Made by a program: the position numbers and the translations under genes. Positions 19,191-28,137 of a stretch of 64,000 nucleotides of DNA are shown in pieces; the stretch's first letter is position 1, and every line of letters begins with the position of its first letter. Under the pieces are notes generated by a model that saw only the letters and a program-made list of their open reading frames with translations, was not told the origin of the DNA and ran no database searches. Origin of the DNA: Comamonas endophytica (GTDB taxonomy: Bacteria > Pseudomonadota > Gammaproteobacteria > Burkholderiales > Burkholderiaceae_C); contig NZ_CP106881.1 of NCBI RefSeq assembly GCF_023634805.2, forward strand, positions 2,710,001 to 2,774,000, given 5' to 3'.

Positions 19191-21491
19191 TCAACCAGCG
19201 TGCACCGTCTGCGCCTGCGCCGCAGCCAGCGCCGTCATGTTCACCACGCGGCGCACCGTGCTCGAAGGCGTGAGCACATGCGCGGCGGCCGAGCAGCCCA
19301 GCAGCATCGGGCCGATGGTGGTGCCATGCGCGGCCGTGGTCTTGAGCACGTTGAACAGGATGTTCGCCGCGTCGAGGTTAGGGCAGATCAGCACGTTGGC
19401 CTCGCCGTTGAGCGGGCTGTCGAGCAGCGCACGGGCGCGCACTTCGGGCGACAGCGCGGCGTCGCCGTGCATCTCGCCGTCGCATTCGACGTTCGGCACG
19501 TTCTTCGCGAACTGCTCGCGCGCGGCGCGCATCTTCAGCGCCGAGGGGCGTGTCGATGTGCCGTAGTTCGAGTGCGACAGGAAGGCCACCTTCGGCGGCA
19601 GGCCGAAGCGCTGCACTTCCTCGGCCGCCATCTGCGCGATGCTGGCCAGCAGCTCGGCGTCGGGGTTGTCGTTGATGTAGGTGTCGGCGATGAACAGCGT
19701 GCGGCTTTCCAGCATCAGCGCGTTCACCGTGGCGAAGCCCGGCGCGCCGTCCTTGAGGCCCAGCACGCTCTCGATGTGCTCGAGGTGGCCGTCGAAGCGG
19801 CCGACCAGCCCGCAGAGCATCGCATCGGCATCGCCCAGATGCACCATCAGCGCGGCGATCAGCGTGTTGGAGCGGCGCACCGCGGCCTTGGCGTTCTCGG
19901 GCGTGACGCCGTTGCGGCCCATCAGCTGGTGGTAGGTCTCCCAGTACTGGCGGAAGCGCGGGTCGTCCTCGGGGTTGCAGACCTCGACGTCCTTGCCCGG
20001 CTGCAGGCGCAGGCCGGCCTTGGCGATGCGCGCCGCGATGACGGCGGGGCGGCCGATCAGGATCGGCAGCGCCAGGCCGTCGTCCACGGCCACCTGCACT
20101 GCGCGCAGCACGCGCTCGTCTTCGCCCTCTGCATACGCCACGCGCTGCAGCTTCTGCTTGGCGGCGGCAAACACCGGGCGCATGAACATGCTGGTCGAGT
20201 AGACGAAGCGCGAGAGGCTTTCGCGGTAGGCGTCGTAGTCGGCGATCGGGCGCGTGGCCACGCCCGAGGCTTCGGCGGCGCGCGCCACGGCCGGCGCGAT
20301 GCGCAGGATCAGGCGCACGTCGAAGGGCGTCGGGATGATGTAGTCGGGGCCGAAGGCCAGCTCCTGGCCCTGGTAGGCGGCGGCGACTTCGTCGCTCATC
20401 TCGGCCTTGGCCAGGTTGGCGATCTCGCGCACGCAGGCCAGCTTCATCTCCTCGGTGATCTTGGTCGCGCCGCAATCGAGCGCGCCGCGAAAGATGTAGG
20501 GGAAGCACAGCACGTTGTTCACCTGGTTCGGATAATCCGAGCGGCCGGTGGCGATGATGCAGTCGGGGCGGATGGCCTTGGCCAGCTCGGGGCGGATTTC
20601 CGGCTCGGGGTTGGCCAGCGCCAGGATGATCGGCTTGTCGGCCATGGTCTTGACCATCTCGGCCGTGAGCACGCCCGGAGCCGAGCAACCCAGGAACACG
20701 TCGGCGCCGTTGACGGCGTCGGCCAGCGTGCGGCCTTCGGTCTTCTGCGCGTACTGTGCCTTGGAGGCGTCGAAGCCGCCGGGGCGGCCTTCGTAGATCA
20801 GGCCCTTGGAGTCGCACATGAACACGTTCTCGCGCTTCACGCCCAGGCCGATCATCACGTTGACGCAGGCAATGGCCGCGGCGCCGGCGCCCGACACCGC
20901 GATCTTGACCTTGTCGATCTCCTTGCCCACCAGTTCCAGGCCGTTGAGCAGCGCGGCGCTGGAGATGATGGCGGTGCCGTGCTGGTCGTCATGGAACACC
21001 GGAATGTTCATGCGCTTGGACAGCTCCTGCTCAATATAGAAGCACTCCGGCGCCTTGATGTCCTCGAGATTGATGCCGCCGAGCGTGGGCTCGAGCGCGG
21101 CGATGATCTCGATCAGCTTGTCCGGATCGCGCTCGGCCAGTTCGATGTCGAACACGTCGACGCCGGCGAACTTCTTGAACAGGCAGCCCTTGCCCTCCAT
21201 CACCGGCTTGCTGGCCAGCGGGCCGATGTCGCCCAGGCCCAGCACCGCGGTGCCGTTGGTGACCACGCCGACCAGGTTGCCGCGCGCCGTGAACTCGGCG
21301 GCCAGCGAGGGATCGGCCTCGATGTCCAGGCAGGGATAGGCCACGCCCGGGGAGTAGGCCAGCGAGAGGTCGCGCTGGTTGGACAGCGGCTTGGTCGGGG
21401 TCACCGAGATCTTGCCCTTGTTCGGGCTGCGGTGGTATTCGCGCGCAGCATCGCGCAGGGCTTGCTCGGCGGTGGACAGGTTCTGGGTCAT
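19191..21491 (-). CDS. maeB: NADP-dependent malic enzyme with phosphotransacetylase-like domain
   Basis: The protein has 766 residues. The malic enzyme half (about 1-430) has the Tyr-containing motif [16 protein letters not shown], the metal/substrate region [20 protein letters not shown] and a Rossmann segment [19 protein letters not shown]. The C-terminal half (about 435-766) is a phosphate acetyltransferase-like domain, as in E. coli MaeB, where it is regulatory. It converts malate to pyruvate with NADP. The length matches the family. The gene stands alone with its own terminator, and a 311-base divergent gap lies upstream. The position next to purine genes is probably coincidental. Confidence 0.95.
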   Translation of the reverse strand: MTQNLSTAEQALRDAAREYHRSPNKGKISVTPTKPLSNQRDLSLAYSPGVAYPCLDIEADPSLAAEFTARGNLVGVVTNGTAVLGLGDIGPLASKPVMEGKGCLFKKFAGVDVFDIELAERDPDKLIEIIAALEPTLGGINLEDIKAPECFYIEQELSKRMNIPVFHDDQHGTAIISSAALLNGLELVGKEIDKVKIAVSGAGAAAIACVNVMIGLGVKRENVFMCDSKGLIYEGRPGGFDASKAQYAQKTEGRTLADAVNGADVFLGCSAPGVLTAEMVKTMADKPIILALANPEPEIRPELAKAIRPDCIIATGRSDYPNQVNNVLCFPYIFRGALDCGATKITEEMKLACVREIANLAKAEMSDEVAAAYQGQELAFGPDYIIPTPFDVRLILRIAPAVARAAEASGVATRPIADYDAYRESLSRFVYSTSMFMRPVFAAAKQKLQRVAYAEGEDERVLRAVQVAVDDGLALPILIGRPAVIAARIAKAGLRLQPGKDVEVCNPEDDPRFRQYWETYHQLMGRNGVTPENAKAAVRRSNTLIAALMVHLGDADAMLCGLVGRFDGHLEHIESVLGLKDGAPGFATVNALMLESRTLFIADTYINDNPDAELLASIAQMAAEEVQRFGLPPKVAFLSHSNYGTSTRPSALKMRAAREQFAKNVPNVECDGEMHGDAALSPEVRARALLDSPLNGEANVLICPNLDAANILFNVLKTTAAHGTTIGPMLLGCSAAAHVLTPSSTVRRVVNMTALAAAQAQTVHAG

Positions 21492-21802
21492 GCGAAAAGT
21501 CTCGTCAACAAATGGCTTTGTGCGAGCTTAACTGATGGCGCCGCGTCCTACGCCCTGGAATGCCATATTGCGATGACGGGGTCTCATCTCCCGTGCCTTG
21601 CGTTGCGCGCGCAACGTCTGTCGGCAGCCCAGACAGTGGCGATCTGGAGCATGCACTCGCACTGTGAATCATTGTCATACCTGCCGATGGCACGTTCGAT
21701 AGCCCTTTTTCCAATTCCTCGTCTTGGAACTGCATCTGACCGATTGTTACGAAACGTATTGGAAGCTCATCCCGCAGCTTCCCGTCCATTGAGGAACCTG
21801 CC
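21492..21802. other. Divergent intergenic region between maeB and the AT-rich gene pair
   Basis: These 311 bases must hold the maeB promoter and the promoter of the small genes on plus. GC content drops from left to right, and the change continues into the next two genes. A GAGGAA ribosome-binding site precedes ATG 21803. No palindromic repeat copy, terminator or clear operator was found here. Confidence 0.5.
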
Positions 21803-22093
21803 ATGAGCGATTCAAGGAAACTTCATTTGTCCAGGATGCTGGAGGAATACAAGGAGGAGTTGCGCAAGCTGGAGGAGGAAAGGCGCAGTTTGCTTCAAGG
21901 CAGTGGATTGAACCCGGAAAATGCCAGCGCGTTACTGGCAGACCGGATATCGGATGAACAGATTGCCAGGATCGAGGCGAATGCCGCGCAAAGGATGCGT
22001 GCGATCGAGCAGGATGTTCAATACCGTATGGCCAGGCATTCCAATGGGAACGTATCAAAAAATACTGCTCGAAGGATTATTTCCAGGATTTGA
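21803..22093 (+). CDS. Small charged coiled-coil protein, unknown
   Basis: The protein has 96 residues and is not recognised. It starts with a strongly charged helix (LSRMLEEYKEELRKLEEERR), then a mixed stretch (GLNPENASALLADRISDEQI) and an Arg-rich end. It has no signal or membrane segment. The ATG has GAGGAA at the right distance. GC content and codon use are clearly lower than in the surroundings, and a second AT-rich gene follows after 23 bases, so the two are probably one imported unit. It could be a chaperone or DNA-binding protein, but this is a guess. Confidence 0.65.
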   Translation: MSDSRKLHLSRMLEEYKEELRKLEEERRSLLQGSGLNPENASALLADRISDEQIARIEANAAQRMRAIEQDVQYRMARHSNGNVSKNTARRIISRI

Positions 22094-22116
22094 AATTTTT
22101 TTGAAGGAGTTCCATC

Positions 22117-22692
22117 ATGAGCTTGATTTCATCGTCCGGTCCATCAATTCAGGCGAATCAATTTGCCCCGGCGTCAAGCCAGAAATCCGTACTTCCGAAT
22201 TGGGAGAATATAGGAAGCAATGAAAGAACGATCGCTTTGGTGGAGAAAAAGATCGCTGATATGGAAAGGCAGTTCGACGGAGTGGATGTAAAGATTTCTT
22301 CGGCAGAAAATGTGAAGATTCCTGATCCGGTAAGCACCTATGAAAAGATTAAAAGGAGGGAAGGCGGTAAGCTGGAAATTACGAAAGATATTGCAAAAAC
22401 GTTGATGGATAACTTGAATATTCCATCGGGTTATGTATTGATGAATGGAAGATACGATAGATTGACGAGTGATGAGTATGCTAAGGTCGCAGGGTTGATA
22501 ACAGAACAAAGAGCCGAGTTGCAGGATTGGTCTGCGAAGTGGATGAATACATCCAATGAAAAAGCCGATTCTGCCGATAATTCAAAGGCAGCTTCACTTG
22601 AAGCGCTGAAATCAGCGTGTAAGGAGTTGGATGCTCTTGTTTCAAAGCAAGAGGAAGATAGAAGAAAGGTTCTATATCCGAATGAGGCTTGA
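22117..22692 (+). CDS. Unknown protein encoded by an AT-rich gene
   Basis: The protein has 191 residues and is not recognised. The N-terminal 40 residues are rich in Ser, Gln and Asn and look disordered. A helix-rich body follows (VEKKIADMERQFDG, then a Ser/Ala-rich stretch and a Lys/Glu-rich helix near 165-185). The ATG has GAAGGAG at the proper distance. Third positions carry many A and T, unlike every neighbour, which suggests recent gain. Ser/Gln-rich N termini are common in type III secreted effectors, but no secretion signal can be claimed from sequence by eye. Confidence 0.65.
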   Translation: MSLISSSGPSIQANQFAPASSQKSVLPNWENIGSNERTIALVEKKIADMERQFDGVDVKISSAENVKIPDPVSTYEKIKRREGGKLEITKDIAKTLMDNLNIPSGYVLMNGRYDRLTSDEYAKVAGLITEQRAELQDWSAKWMNTSNEKADSADNSKAASLEALKSACKELDALVSKQEEDRRKVLYPNEA

Positions 22693-22888
22693 ATGGATGG
22701 CTGCGCGAAACCAAGCCGGGGCGGATTGATAGGAAGCGTGCGAATACACTGAGATAACAGCTATCGAGCCTAGGAAACCGTAGATTCCAGCGCGTGCCGC
22801 AGGGCGTGGTATATAGAGCACTGACCACGGCAGGCGCGGCACTGCGCCCGCCTAGATGGGATGGCCAGTGCCCTGGCCTGCTGCACTC

Positions 22889-24157
22889 TTACCCCAACAG
22901 ATCGTGCAAGCTGCGCGCAATGACCTTGGTCGCTCCGCGCAGATCCTCAAGCTCCAGGCGCTCGTCCGCGCGCTTGGCGTGCGATTCCAGCACCGTGCGC
23001 GGCCCGGCGCCATAGATCACGCCGGGAATGCCATGTGCGACATACAGGCGCACATCGGTATAGAGCGGCGTGCCCACGGCGGGAGGCTTCTCGCCGAACA
23101 CGGCCTCGCCATGCTGCTGCAGCGCGTCGACCAGCGGCTGGTTGCCCGCCAGAGGCGTCATAGCCTGGGCCAGCAGCAGGCGCTTGATATCGATGCGCAC
23201 GGCATCCTCGCCTTCGAGGCCCTGCAACTGGTTGAAATCGGCCACGGCCCGGACCATCACCGCGCGGATGCTGGCCTCGACTTCCTGCGGGTTCTCCTCG
23301 GGAATCATGCGCCGGTCGAGCTTGAGCTGGACCTTCCCCGGCACGACATTGGTATTGGTCCCGCCCTCGATGCGCCCGATGTTCAGATAGGGATGGGTGA
23401 TGCCTGGCACGGCAGACGTGATCTGCTTGTATTTCGCATTCTCGGCATACAGCGCGTTCATCAAGGCCACCGCGGCCTGCAGCGCATCGACGCCGGTATG
23501 CGGCACGGCGGCGTGCGCCATCTTGCCGTGCACCGTGACTTCCATCTGCAGGCAGCCGTTGTGCGCCGTCACCACCTCGTAGCTGAAGCCTGCGGCAATC
23601 ATTAGATCGGGTTTGGTGAGCTGATTCTTCAAAAGCCACCCAGGGCCCAGTTCGCCGCCGAATTCCTCGTCATAGGTGAAGTGCAGCTCCACGGTGCCCT
23701 TGGGCGGCCGGGCCACGGCCTCCAGCGCGCGCACCGCATAGGTGAAGCTGGCGAAATCGCTCTTGCTGACAGCGGCGGCGCGGCCATAGAGCCTGCCGTC
23801 CTCGATCTGCGCGCCATAGGGATCGCGGCTCCAGCCTTCGCCCGGCGGCACCACATCGCCATGCGCATTGAGCGCAATCGTGCGGCCCGAGCCTTCGGGG
23901 CCGTAGGGCCGGCGCACGATCAGATTGGTGATCGACTGCATGCCATAGGCCTCGACTTCCTCGGCCGGCACGGCGTGCTTCTCGGCCTGCATTCCGAAGT
24001 CCTGCAGCAGCTCGGCGGTGCGCTCGGCATGCGGCGCGTTGTTGCCGGGCGGGGTGTCGGTGGGCACCTGCACCAGCGCCTGCAGGAACCGCACCTGCTC
24101 GTCGAAATGCTGGTCGATCCAGGCGTCGAGTGCGGCGTAGGTCGTGGCGTGGCTCAT
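22889..24157 (-). CDS. M20-family metallohydrolase (ArgE/DapE-like)
   Basis: The protein has 422 residues. A catalytic domain has NAHGDVVPPGEGW (His 99, Asp 101) and the acid pair TYDEEFGG (Glu 164-165); a lid domain of about 110 residues is inserted, and SHAKRADERLELEDL supplies the last His. In usual M20 enzymes an Asp follows the GRG stretch and bridges the two metals. Here the stretch reads YGRAAAVSKSDF, with Val at that place and an Asp four residues later. It is the last gene of the gntR operon, with its ATG overlapping the stop of the fusion gene. It could hydrolyse a late purine intermediate such as a ureido compound or an N-acyl amine; the family alone does not say. Confidence 0.85.
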   Translation of the reverse strand: MSHATTYAALDAWIDQHFDEQVRFLQALVQVPTDTPPGNNAPHAERTAELLQDFGMQAEKHAVPAEEVEAYGMQSITNLIVRRPYGPEGSGRTIALNAHGDVVPPGEGWSRDPYGAQIEDGRLYGRAAAVSKSDFASFTYAVRALEAVARPPKGTVELHFTYDEEFGGELGPGWLLKNQLTKPDLMIAAGFSYEVVTAHNGCLQMEVTVHGKMAHAAVPHTGVDALQAAVALMNALYAENAKYKQITSAVPGITHPYLNIGRIEGGTNTNVVPGKVQLKLDRRMIPEENPQEVEASIRAVMVRAVADFNQLQGLEGEDAVRIDIKRLLLAQAMTPLAGNQPLVDALQQHGEAVFGEKPPAVGTPLYTDVRLYVAHGIPGVIYGAGPRTVLESHAKRADERLELEDLRGATKVIARSLHDLLG

Positions 24158-25929
24158 GGGGCTTCCTGGCTCAGTTGTTCGAGAACATGGGTGAAGGCAT
24201 CGACCGCCAGCTGCATGTCGTTGGCCGTCGTGCTTTCCAGCGGGTTGTGGCTGATGCCGCCATTGAGGCCGCGCACGAACAGCATGGCCTGGGGCATGAT
24301 TTCATGCAGCTTCATCGCGTCGTGGCCGGCTCCGCTGGGCATGCGGAACACCGGCAGACCCAGCGCCTCGACGGCGCGCTCCCAGTGCTGCTGCAGGCCC
24401 GGATCGCTGGGCGCCGCGGCCACGGCCATCGCGCGCTCGCAGCTGCTGCGCAGGCCGCGGCGCGCGGCGATGGACTCCATCTCGGCCAGGATGTCGGCCA
24501 CCAGCGCATCGCGCTGCGCGTCCGTGGGGGCGCGCATGTCCAGGCTGAACAGGCAGCGCCCCGGCACGACATTGATCGAGCCATTGGGCACCTGCAGCTG
24601 GCCGATGGTGGCGACCGAGTCGCCGTCGCGCGCGGCGCGCTGCTCGGCATAGAGCGCGAGTTCCGCCACCCCCACGGCCGCGTCGCGCCGACGGTTCATC
24701 GGCGTGGTGCCCGCATGGCTGGCCATGCCGGTCATCTCGCACAGATAGCGCACGCCGCCGTTGATCGAGGTGACGACGCCCAGCGGCAGGTCCAGCTCGG
24801 TGAGCACCGGGCCCTGTTCGATATGCACTTCGACAAAACCCAGGTAGTGCGCCGGATCGCGCCGCAGCGCGGGAATGTCGTCGGGGTTCAGGCCCGCGTG
24901 CAGCATGGCCGCGCGCATGGTGATGCCGTCGGCATCCTTTTGTTCCAGCCATTCGGCTTTGAAGGCACCGATCAGCGCGCTCGAGGCCAGGAAGGTGGCC
25001 TTGTAGCGCTGGCCTTCCTCCTCGGAGAACGCCACGACCTCGATGCCGATGGGCAGCCGCCGGCCCTGGCGGTGCAGCGCGCGCACGCAGGCCATGGGCA
25101 CCACGATGCCCAGGCGGCCGTCGTACTTGCCGCCGTTGCGCACGGTGTCGTAATGGCTGCCGGTGAGCAGATAGCGGCCGTCCGCGCTGCTGGGGTGGTA
25201 GCGGCCCACGACATTGCCCACGGCGTCGATGCCGACCTCGTCGAAGCCGCAGTCGCGCATCCAGCCGGCGATGCGCTCGGCGCAGGCGCGGTGCGCGTCG
25301 GTGAGATAGGTGACGGTGAGCTGGCCCTTTTCGGCAAAGCCAGGGTCGGAGTATTCGGCCAGCGCTTCCTGCCAGTCCCAGACATCGTTGCCCAGCACGG
25401 GCTCGGCGCCGAACTTGTCGTTCAGGCGGATCTCGGCGATGCGGTGGATATTGCGCAGCGCCTCCTCGCGCTCGAAGTCCGGGTGGTGCTGCAGGCGCCG
25501 CGCAAAGGTGTCGATGATCTCCTGCTTGCGCAGCCCCTGGCCGCGCGGGCCGCGCACCGCCAGGATGAAGGGAAAGCCGAAGCGCGCGTTGTAGTCGGCA
25601 TTGAGCTGCTGGATGCGCGTGAATTCCTCCAGCGAGCATTGCGTGAGCCCGGCGCGGTTCTGCTCATTGGTCGATTCGGCCGTGAGGCTGCGCGCGACCA
25701 TGGCCTTGCCCGCCAGCTCGGGGTGGGCGCGGATCAGTTCCAGCTTCGCCTGCGGCGACGCGGCCGCCAGCACCTGGGCCATGCTGTGCTTCAGATGCTC
25801 CAGCGAGCGGAAGGGCCGCTCGGCCAGCGCCGCCGCGGCAATCCAGGGCGAGTGCTCGTACAGGCCGTCGAGCAATGCAAGGGCCGAAGCGGGATCGGCC
25901 TGGTTCAGTTGTTCCAGCGTCAGGGGCAT
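24154..25929 (-). CDS. Fusion of OHCU decarboxylase (UraD) and allantoate amidohydrolase
   Basis: The protein has 591 residues with two enzymes joined. Residues 1 to about 172 match UraD, 2-oxo-4-hydroxy-4-carboxy-5-ureidoimidazoline decarboxylase, with catalytic His in IRAHPELAGKA (about 69) and FGFPFILAVRG. Residues about 183-591 match M20 allantoate amidohydrolase, with GSHYDTVRNGGKYDG (His 259, Asp 270), FSEEEGQRY and AHYLGFVEVHIEQGPVL. The first half makes allantoin stereospecifically; the second turns allantoate into ureidoglycine, ammonia and CO2. In many bacteria these are separate genes. The start lies five bases after the puuE stop, and the ATGs fit a single operon. No frameshift separates the two halves. 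Confidence 0.93.
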   Translation of the reverse strand: MPLTLEQLNQADPASALALLDGLYEHSPWIAAAALAERPFRSLEHLKHSMAQVLAAASPQAKLELIRAHPELAGKAMVARSLTAESTNEQNRAGLTQCSLEEFTRIQQLNADYNARFGFPFILAVRGPRGQGLRKQEIIDTFARRLQHHPDFEREEALRNIHRIAEIRLNDKFGAEPVLGNDVWDWQEALAEYSDPGFAEKGQLTVTYLTDAHRACAERIAGWMRDCGFDEVGIDAVGNVVGRYHPSSADGRYLLTGSHYDTVRNGGKYDGRLGIVVPMACVRALHRQGRRLPIGIEVVAFSEEEGQRYKATFLASSALIGAFKAEWLEQKDADGITMRAAMLHAGLNPDDIPALRRDPAHYLGFVEVHIEQGPVLTELDLPLGVVTSINGGVRYLCEMTGMASHAGTTPMNRRRDAAVGVAELALYAEQRAARDGDSVATIGQLQVPNGSINVVPGRCLFSLDMRAPTDAQRDALVADILAEMESIAARRGLRSSCERAMAVAAAPSDPGLQQHWERAVEALGLPVFRMPSGAGHDAMKLHEIMPQAMLFVRGLNGGISHNPLESTTANDMQLAVDAFTHVLEQLSQEAP

Positions 25930-25934
25930 GAGAT

Positions 25935-26891
25935 TCAATCTTGGCAAGGGTGGGCCTGGACCCAGTGGCGGGCGATGTCGATGCGGCGGCAGACCCAGAC
26001 GTTCCGGTGCTGCTGTATATGGTCGAGAAAGCGCTGCAGCGCCGTGATGCGCCCGGGGCGGCCCAGCAGCCGGCAGTGCATGCCGATGCTCATCATCTTC
26101 GGCGCGTTGTCGCCCTCGGGGTCGCCTTCGGCATAGAGCACGTCGAAGCTGTCCTTGAGGTATTGGAAGAACGGGTCGGCATGCGAGTAGCCCTGGGGCA
26201 GCGCAAAGCGCATGTCGTTGCAGTCCAGCGTGTAGGGCACGATCAGCTGGCGCGCCGTGCTGCCGTCGCTTTTGGCGACTTTCATCCAGAACGGCAGGTC
26301 GTCGCCGTAGTAGTCGCTGTCGTAGGCAAAGCCGCCGAAATCGGCCACCAGGCGGTGGGTGTTGGGGCTGTCGCGCCCGGTGTACCAGCCCAGGCCGTGT
26401 TCGGCGCGGCTGCCGAACAGCTGCTGGAAGATCTCCATCGCCTGCCGCAGATGGGCACGCTCGATCTCCTCGGGCACGCCCTGGTAGTGGATCCACTTGA
26501 GGCCGTGGCAGGCCACCTCGTGGCCCAATTCGACAAAGGCCTGGGTCACGTCCGGGTGGCGCTGCAGCGCGCTGGCCACGCCGAACACCGTCAAAGGCAG
26601 GCCGCGCTTCTCGAACTCGCGCAGCAGCCGCCACACGCCGGCGCGCGAGCCGTATTCGTAGATGCCCTCCATGCTCATGTGGCGCTCGGGATAGGCGGCG
26701 GGATTGAACATTTCCGACAGGAACTGCTCGCTGGCCGGGTCGCCATGCAGCACGCTGTTCTCGCCGCCTTCCTCGTAGTTCAGCACGAACTGCACCGCGA
26801 TGCGGGCCTGGCCCGGCCACTGGGCATGGAGCGGCTTGCGGCCGTAGCCCACAAGGTCACGGGGATAGGGGGCGGTGGCGTCGTACAGCAT
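25935..26891 (-). CDS. puuE: Allantoinase, polysaccharide-deacetylase type
   Basis: The protein has 318 residues of the NodB/polysaccharide deacetylase fold used by cofactor-free allantoinase PuuE. It starts PYPRDLVGYGRKPLHAQWPG and continues with IAVQFVLNYEEGGENSVLHG and GHEVACHGLKWIHYQG, which carry the family's conserved His and Glu residues. The reaction is allantoin to allantoate. ATG 26891 gives the normal N terminus; the frame further upstream runs into gntR. It lies two bases from the gntR stop and five from the fusion start, so the set is one transcript. Confidence 0.93.
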   Translation of the reverse strand: MLYDATAPYPRDLVGYGRKPLHAQWPGQARIAVQFVLNYEEGGENSVLHGDPASEQFLSEMFNPAAYPERHMSMEGIYEYGSRAGVWRLLREFEKRGLPLTVFGVASALQRHPDVTQAFVELGHEVACHGLKWIHYQGVPEEIERAHLRQAMEIFQQLFGSRAEHGLGWYTGRDSPNTHRLVADFGGFAYDSDYYGDDLPFWMKVAKSDGSTARQLIVPYTLDCNDMRFALPQGYSHADPFFQYLKDSFDVLYAEGDPEGDNAPKMMSIGMHCRLLGRPGRITALQRFLDHIQQHRNVWVCRRIDIARHWVQAHPCQD

Positions 26892-26895
26892 GCGT

Positions 26896-27567
26896 TCAGG
26901 GCAAAAGAGAGGACAGGGGCAGGTCGCTGGCCGGCAGTTCGTGGTCGAAGGCCAGGCCGGCCTCGACATGCAATAAATGTTCCTGCATCAGGCGCACGGC
27001 CAGGTCGGCGTCGCGCGCCGCCAGCGCCTCGACGATCTGCGCATGCTCCTCGTGCGAGTGCGCGGCGGCCGAGGCCGACTGGTACATCAGCATGATCAGC
27101 GCGCAGCGCGAATTCAGGTCGCCCAGCAACTGCGCCAGCACCTCGTTGCCCATGAGCTCGGCCATGCGCACGTGGAAGTCGCCCAGCAGCTCGGTGCGCT
27201 CGCTGGCATCGCTGCCATCGAGCGCTGTCTGCTCCGCCGCCACATGGGCGCGCAGCGCGGCGATCTTCGCGGGCGTGACATCGGCGACGAAGGCGCGTGT
27301 CATTTCGCTCTCGAGCATGCGGCGCACGGCAAACACCTCGTGCGCCTCCTGCACCGAGGGCGTGGAGACAAAGGCGCCGCGCGCCGGCTCCAGCGTGACC
27401 AGCCGGTTCTGCGTGAGCTGGAACAGCGCCTGGCGCACCAGCGTGCGCGACACGCCGAAGTGGTCGGCCAGCTTCTGTTCGCCGAGCTTCATGCCGGGAC
27501 GCAGGCGGTGCTCCACGATGGCGCGGGTCAGCGCCTGCGCGATGCTGAGGGTGGGCGTGGATGGCAT
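26896..27567 (-). CDS. GntR-family (FCD) regulator of the purine cluster
   Basis: The protein has 223 residues. The N-terminal winged helix-turn-helix (about 5-70) reads LRPGMKLGEQKLADHFGVSRTLVRQAL. The FCD ligand domain (about 85-210) has metal-site-type His residues (FHVRMAELMGN, HSHEEHAQI). GntR/FCD repressors often sense a pathway metabolite; allantoin or a relative would be the natural choice here, but this is an inference. The ATG at 27567 lies three bases from a perfect 18-base palindrome, so it very likely controls itself, the purine genes that follow, and the divergent hiuH. Confidence 0.9.
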   Translation of the reverse strand: MPSTPTLSIAQALTRAIVEHRLRPGMKLGEQKLADHFGVSRTLVRQALFQLTQNRLVTLEPARGAFVSTPSVQEAHEVFAVRRMLESEMTRAFVADVTPAKIAALRAHVAAEQTALDGSDASERTELLGDFHVRMAELMGNEVLAQLLGDLNSRCALIMLMYQSASAAAHSHEEHAQIVEALAARDADLAVRLMQEHLLHVEAGLAFDHELPASDLPLSSLLP

Positions 27568-27570
27568 GGG

Positions 27571-27588
27571 AAAATTGTATACAATTTT
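27571..27588. promoter_or_regulatory. Operator palindrome for the GntR-type regulator
   Basis: AAAATTGTATACAATTTT is an 18-base perfect palindrome in the 70-base gap between gntR (minus) and hiuH (plus). The TTGTATACAA core is of the kind bound by FadR/VanR-class GntR regulators. Its place, touching both starts, suits a repressor that blocks both transcripts. Confidence 0.85.
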
Positions 27589-27637
27589 GCGCAGCGGGCC
27601 GCCGACCGGCAGGGCCTTTGCCTTTCTGGAGATTCCC

Positions 27638-27988
27638 ATGGGCCTGAGCACCCACGTTCTCGACACCATGCATGGCTGCCCGGCAGCCGGCATGGCCGTT
27701 TCCTTCTACCGCACCGAGGGCGAGCAGGCGACGCTGCTGCGCCAGTTCGTGCTCAACGCCGATGGGCGCACCGAGGGGCCACTGGTGGACAACGCCAGCC
27801 TGGAAGCCGGCACCTACCGCTTGAGTTTCGATGTGGGCGCGTATTTCAAGGCGCGCGGCGTGGCGCTGCCGGAGCCGAGTTTTCTGGACCGTGTGAGCCT
27901 GGATTTCGGCGTGGCGCATGTGGACCAGCATTACCATGTGCCGCTGCTGGTGAGTCCGTGGAGTTACTCGACTTACAGGGGGTCGTGA
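27638..27988 (+). CDS. hiuH: 5-hydroxyisourate hydrolase
   Basis: The protein has 116 residues of the transthyretin-related family. The N terminus has STHVLDT with the catalytic His, the middle keeps HVDQHYHVPLLVSP, and the chain ends in the diagnostic tetrapeptide YRGS. It hydrolyses 5-hydroxyisourate, the PuuD product, to OHCU, the UraD substrate. No signal peptide, so cytoplasmic. GGAG lies before ATG 27638. It is divergent from gntR and should be controlled by the palindrome in the gap. Confidence 0.95.
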   Translation: MGLSTHVLDTMHGCPAAGMAVSFYRTEGEQATLLRQFVLNADGRTEGPLVDNASLEAGTYRLSFDVGAYFKARGVALPEPSFLDRVSLDFGVAHVDQHYHVPLLVSPWSYSTYRGS

Positions 27989-28040
27989 TCTGAGATGTAC
28001 TGAGGGCTTTGATTGGCGCCCAGTATTTTCTTGAGGTGGG

Positions 28041-28130
28041 GCCGTCCATCCTTCGACAGGCTCAGGACGAACGGATAAGACACCGTTCGCCCTGATCCTG
28101 AGCCTGTCGAAGGATCGAAGGGTGAGCGTC
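28041..28130. repeat. Interspersed palindromic repeat, copy 5
   Basis: Left arm 28044-28074 (gtccatccttcgacaggctc, then aggacgaacgg) and right arm 28083-28121 (accgttcgccctgatcctga, then gcctgtcgaagg), with a six-base internal duplication in the right arm. Short subtype. It lies between the convergent hiuH and the TonB-like lipoprotein gene. Confidence 0.85.
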
Positions 28131-28137
28131 CTGTCCT

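Noticed and set aside
24130..26136. Plus-strand open frame of 668 residues across the fusion gene
   Set aside because: It lies opposite the uraD-amidohydrolase gene, has an atypical His/Arg/Gln-rich composition and no motif.
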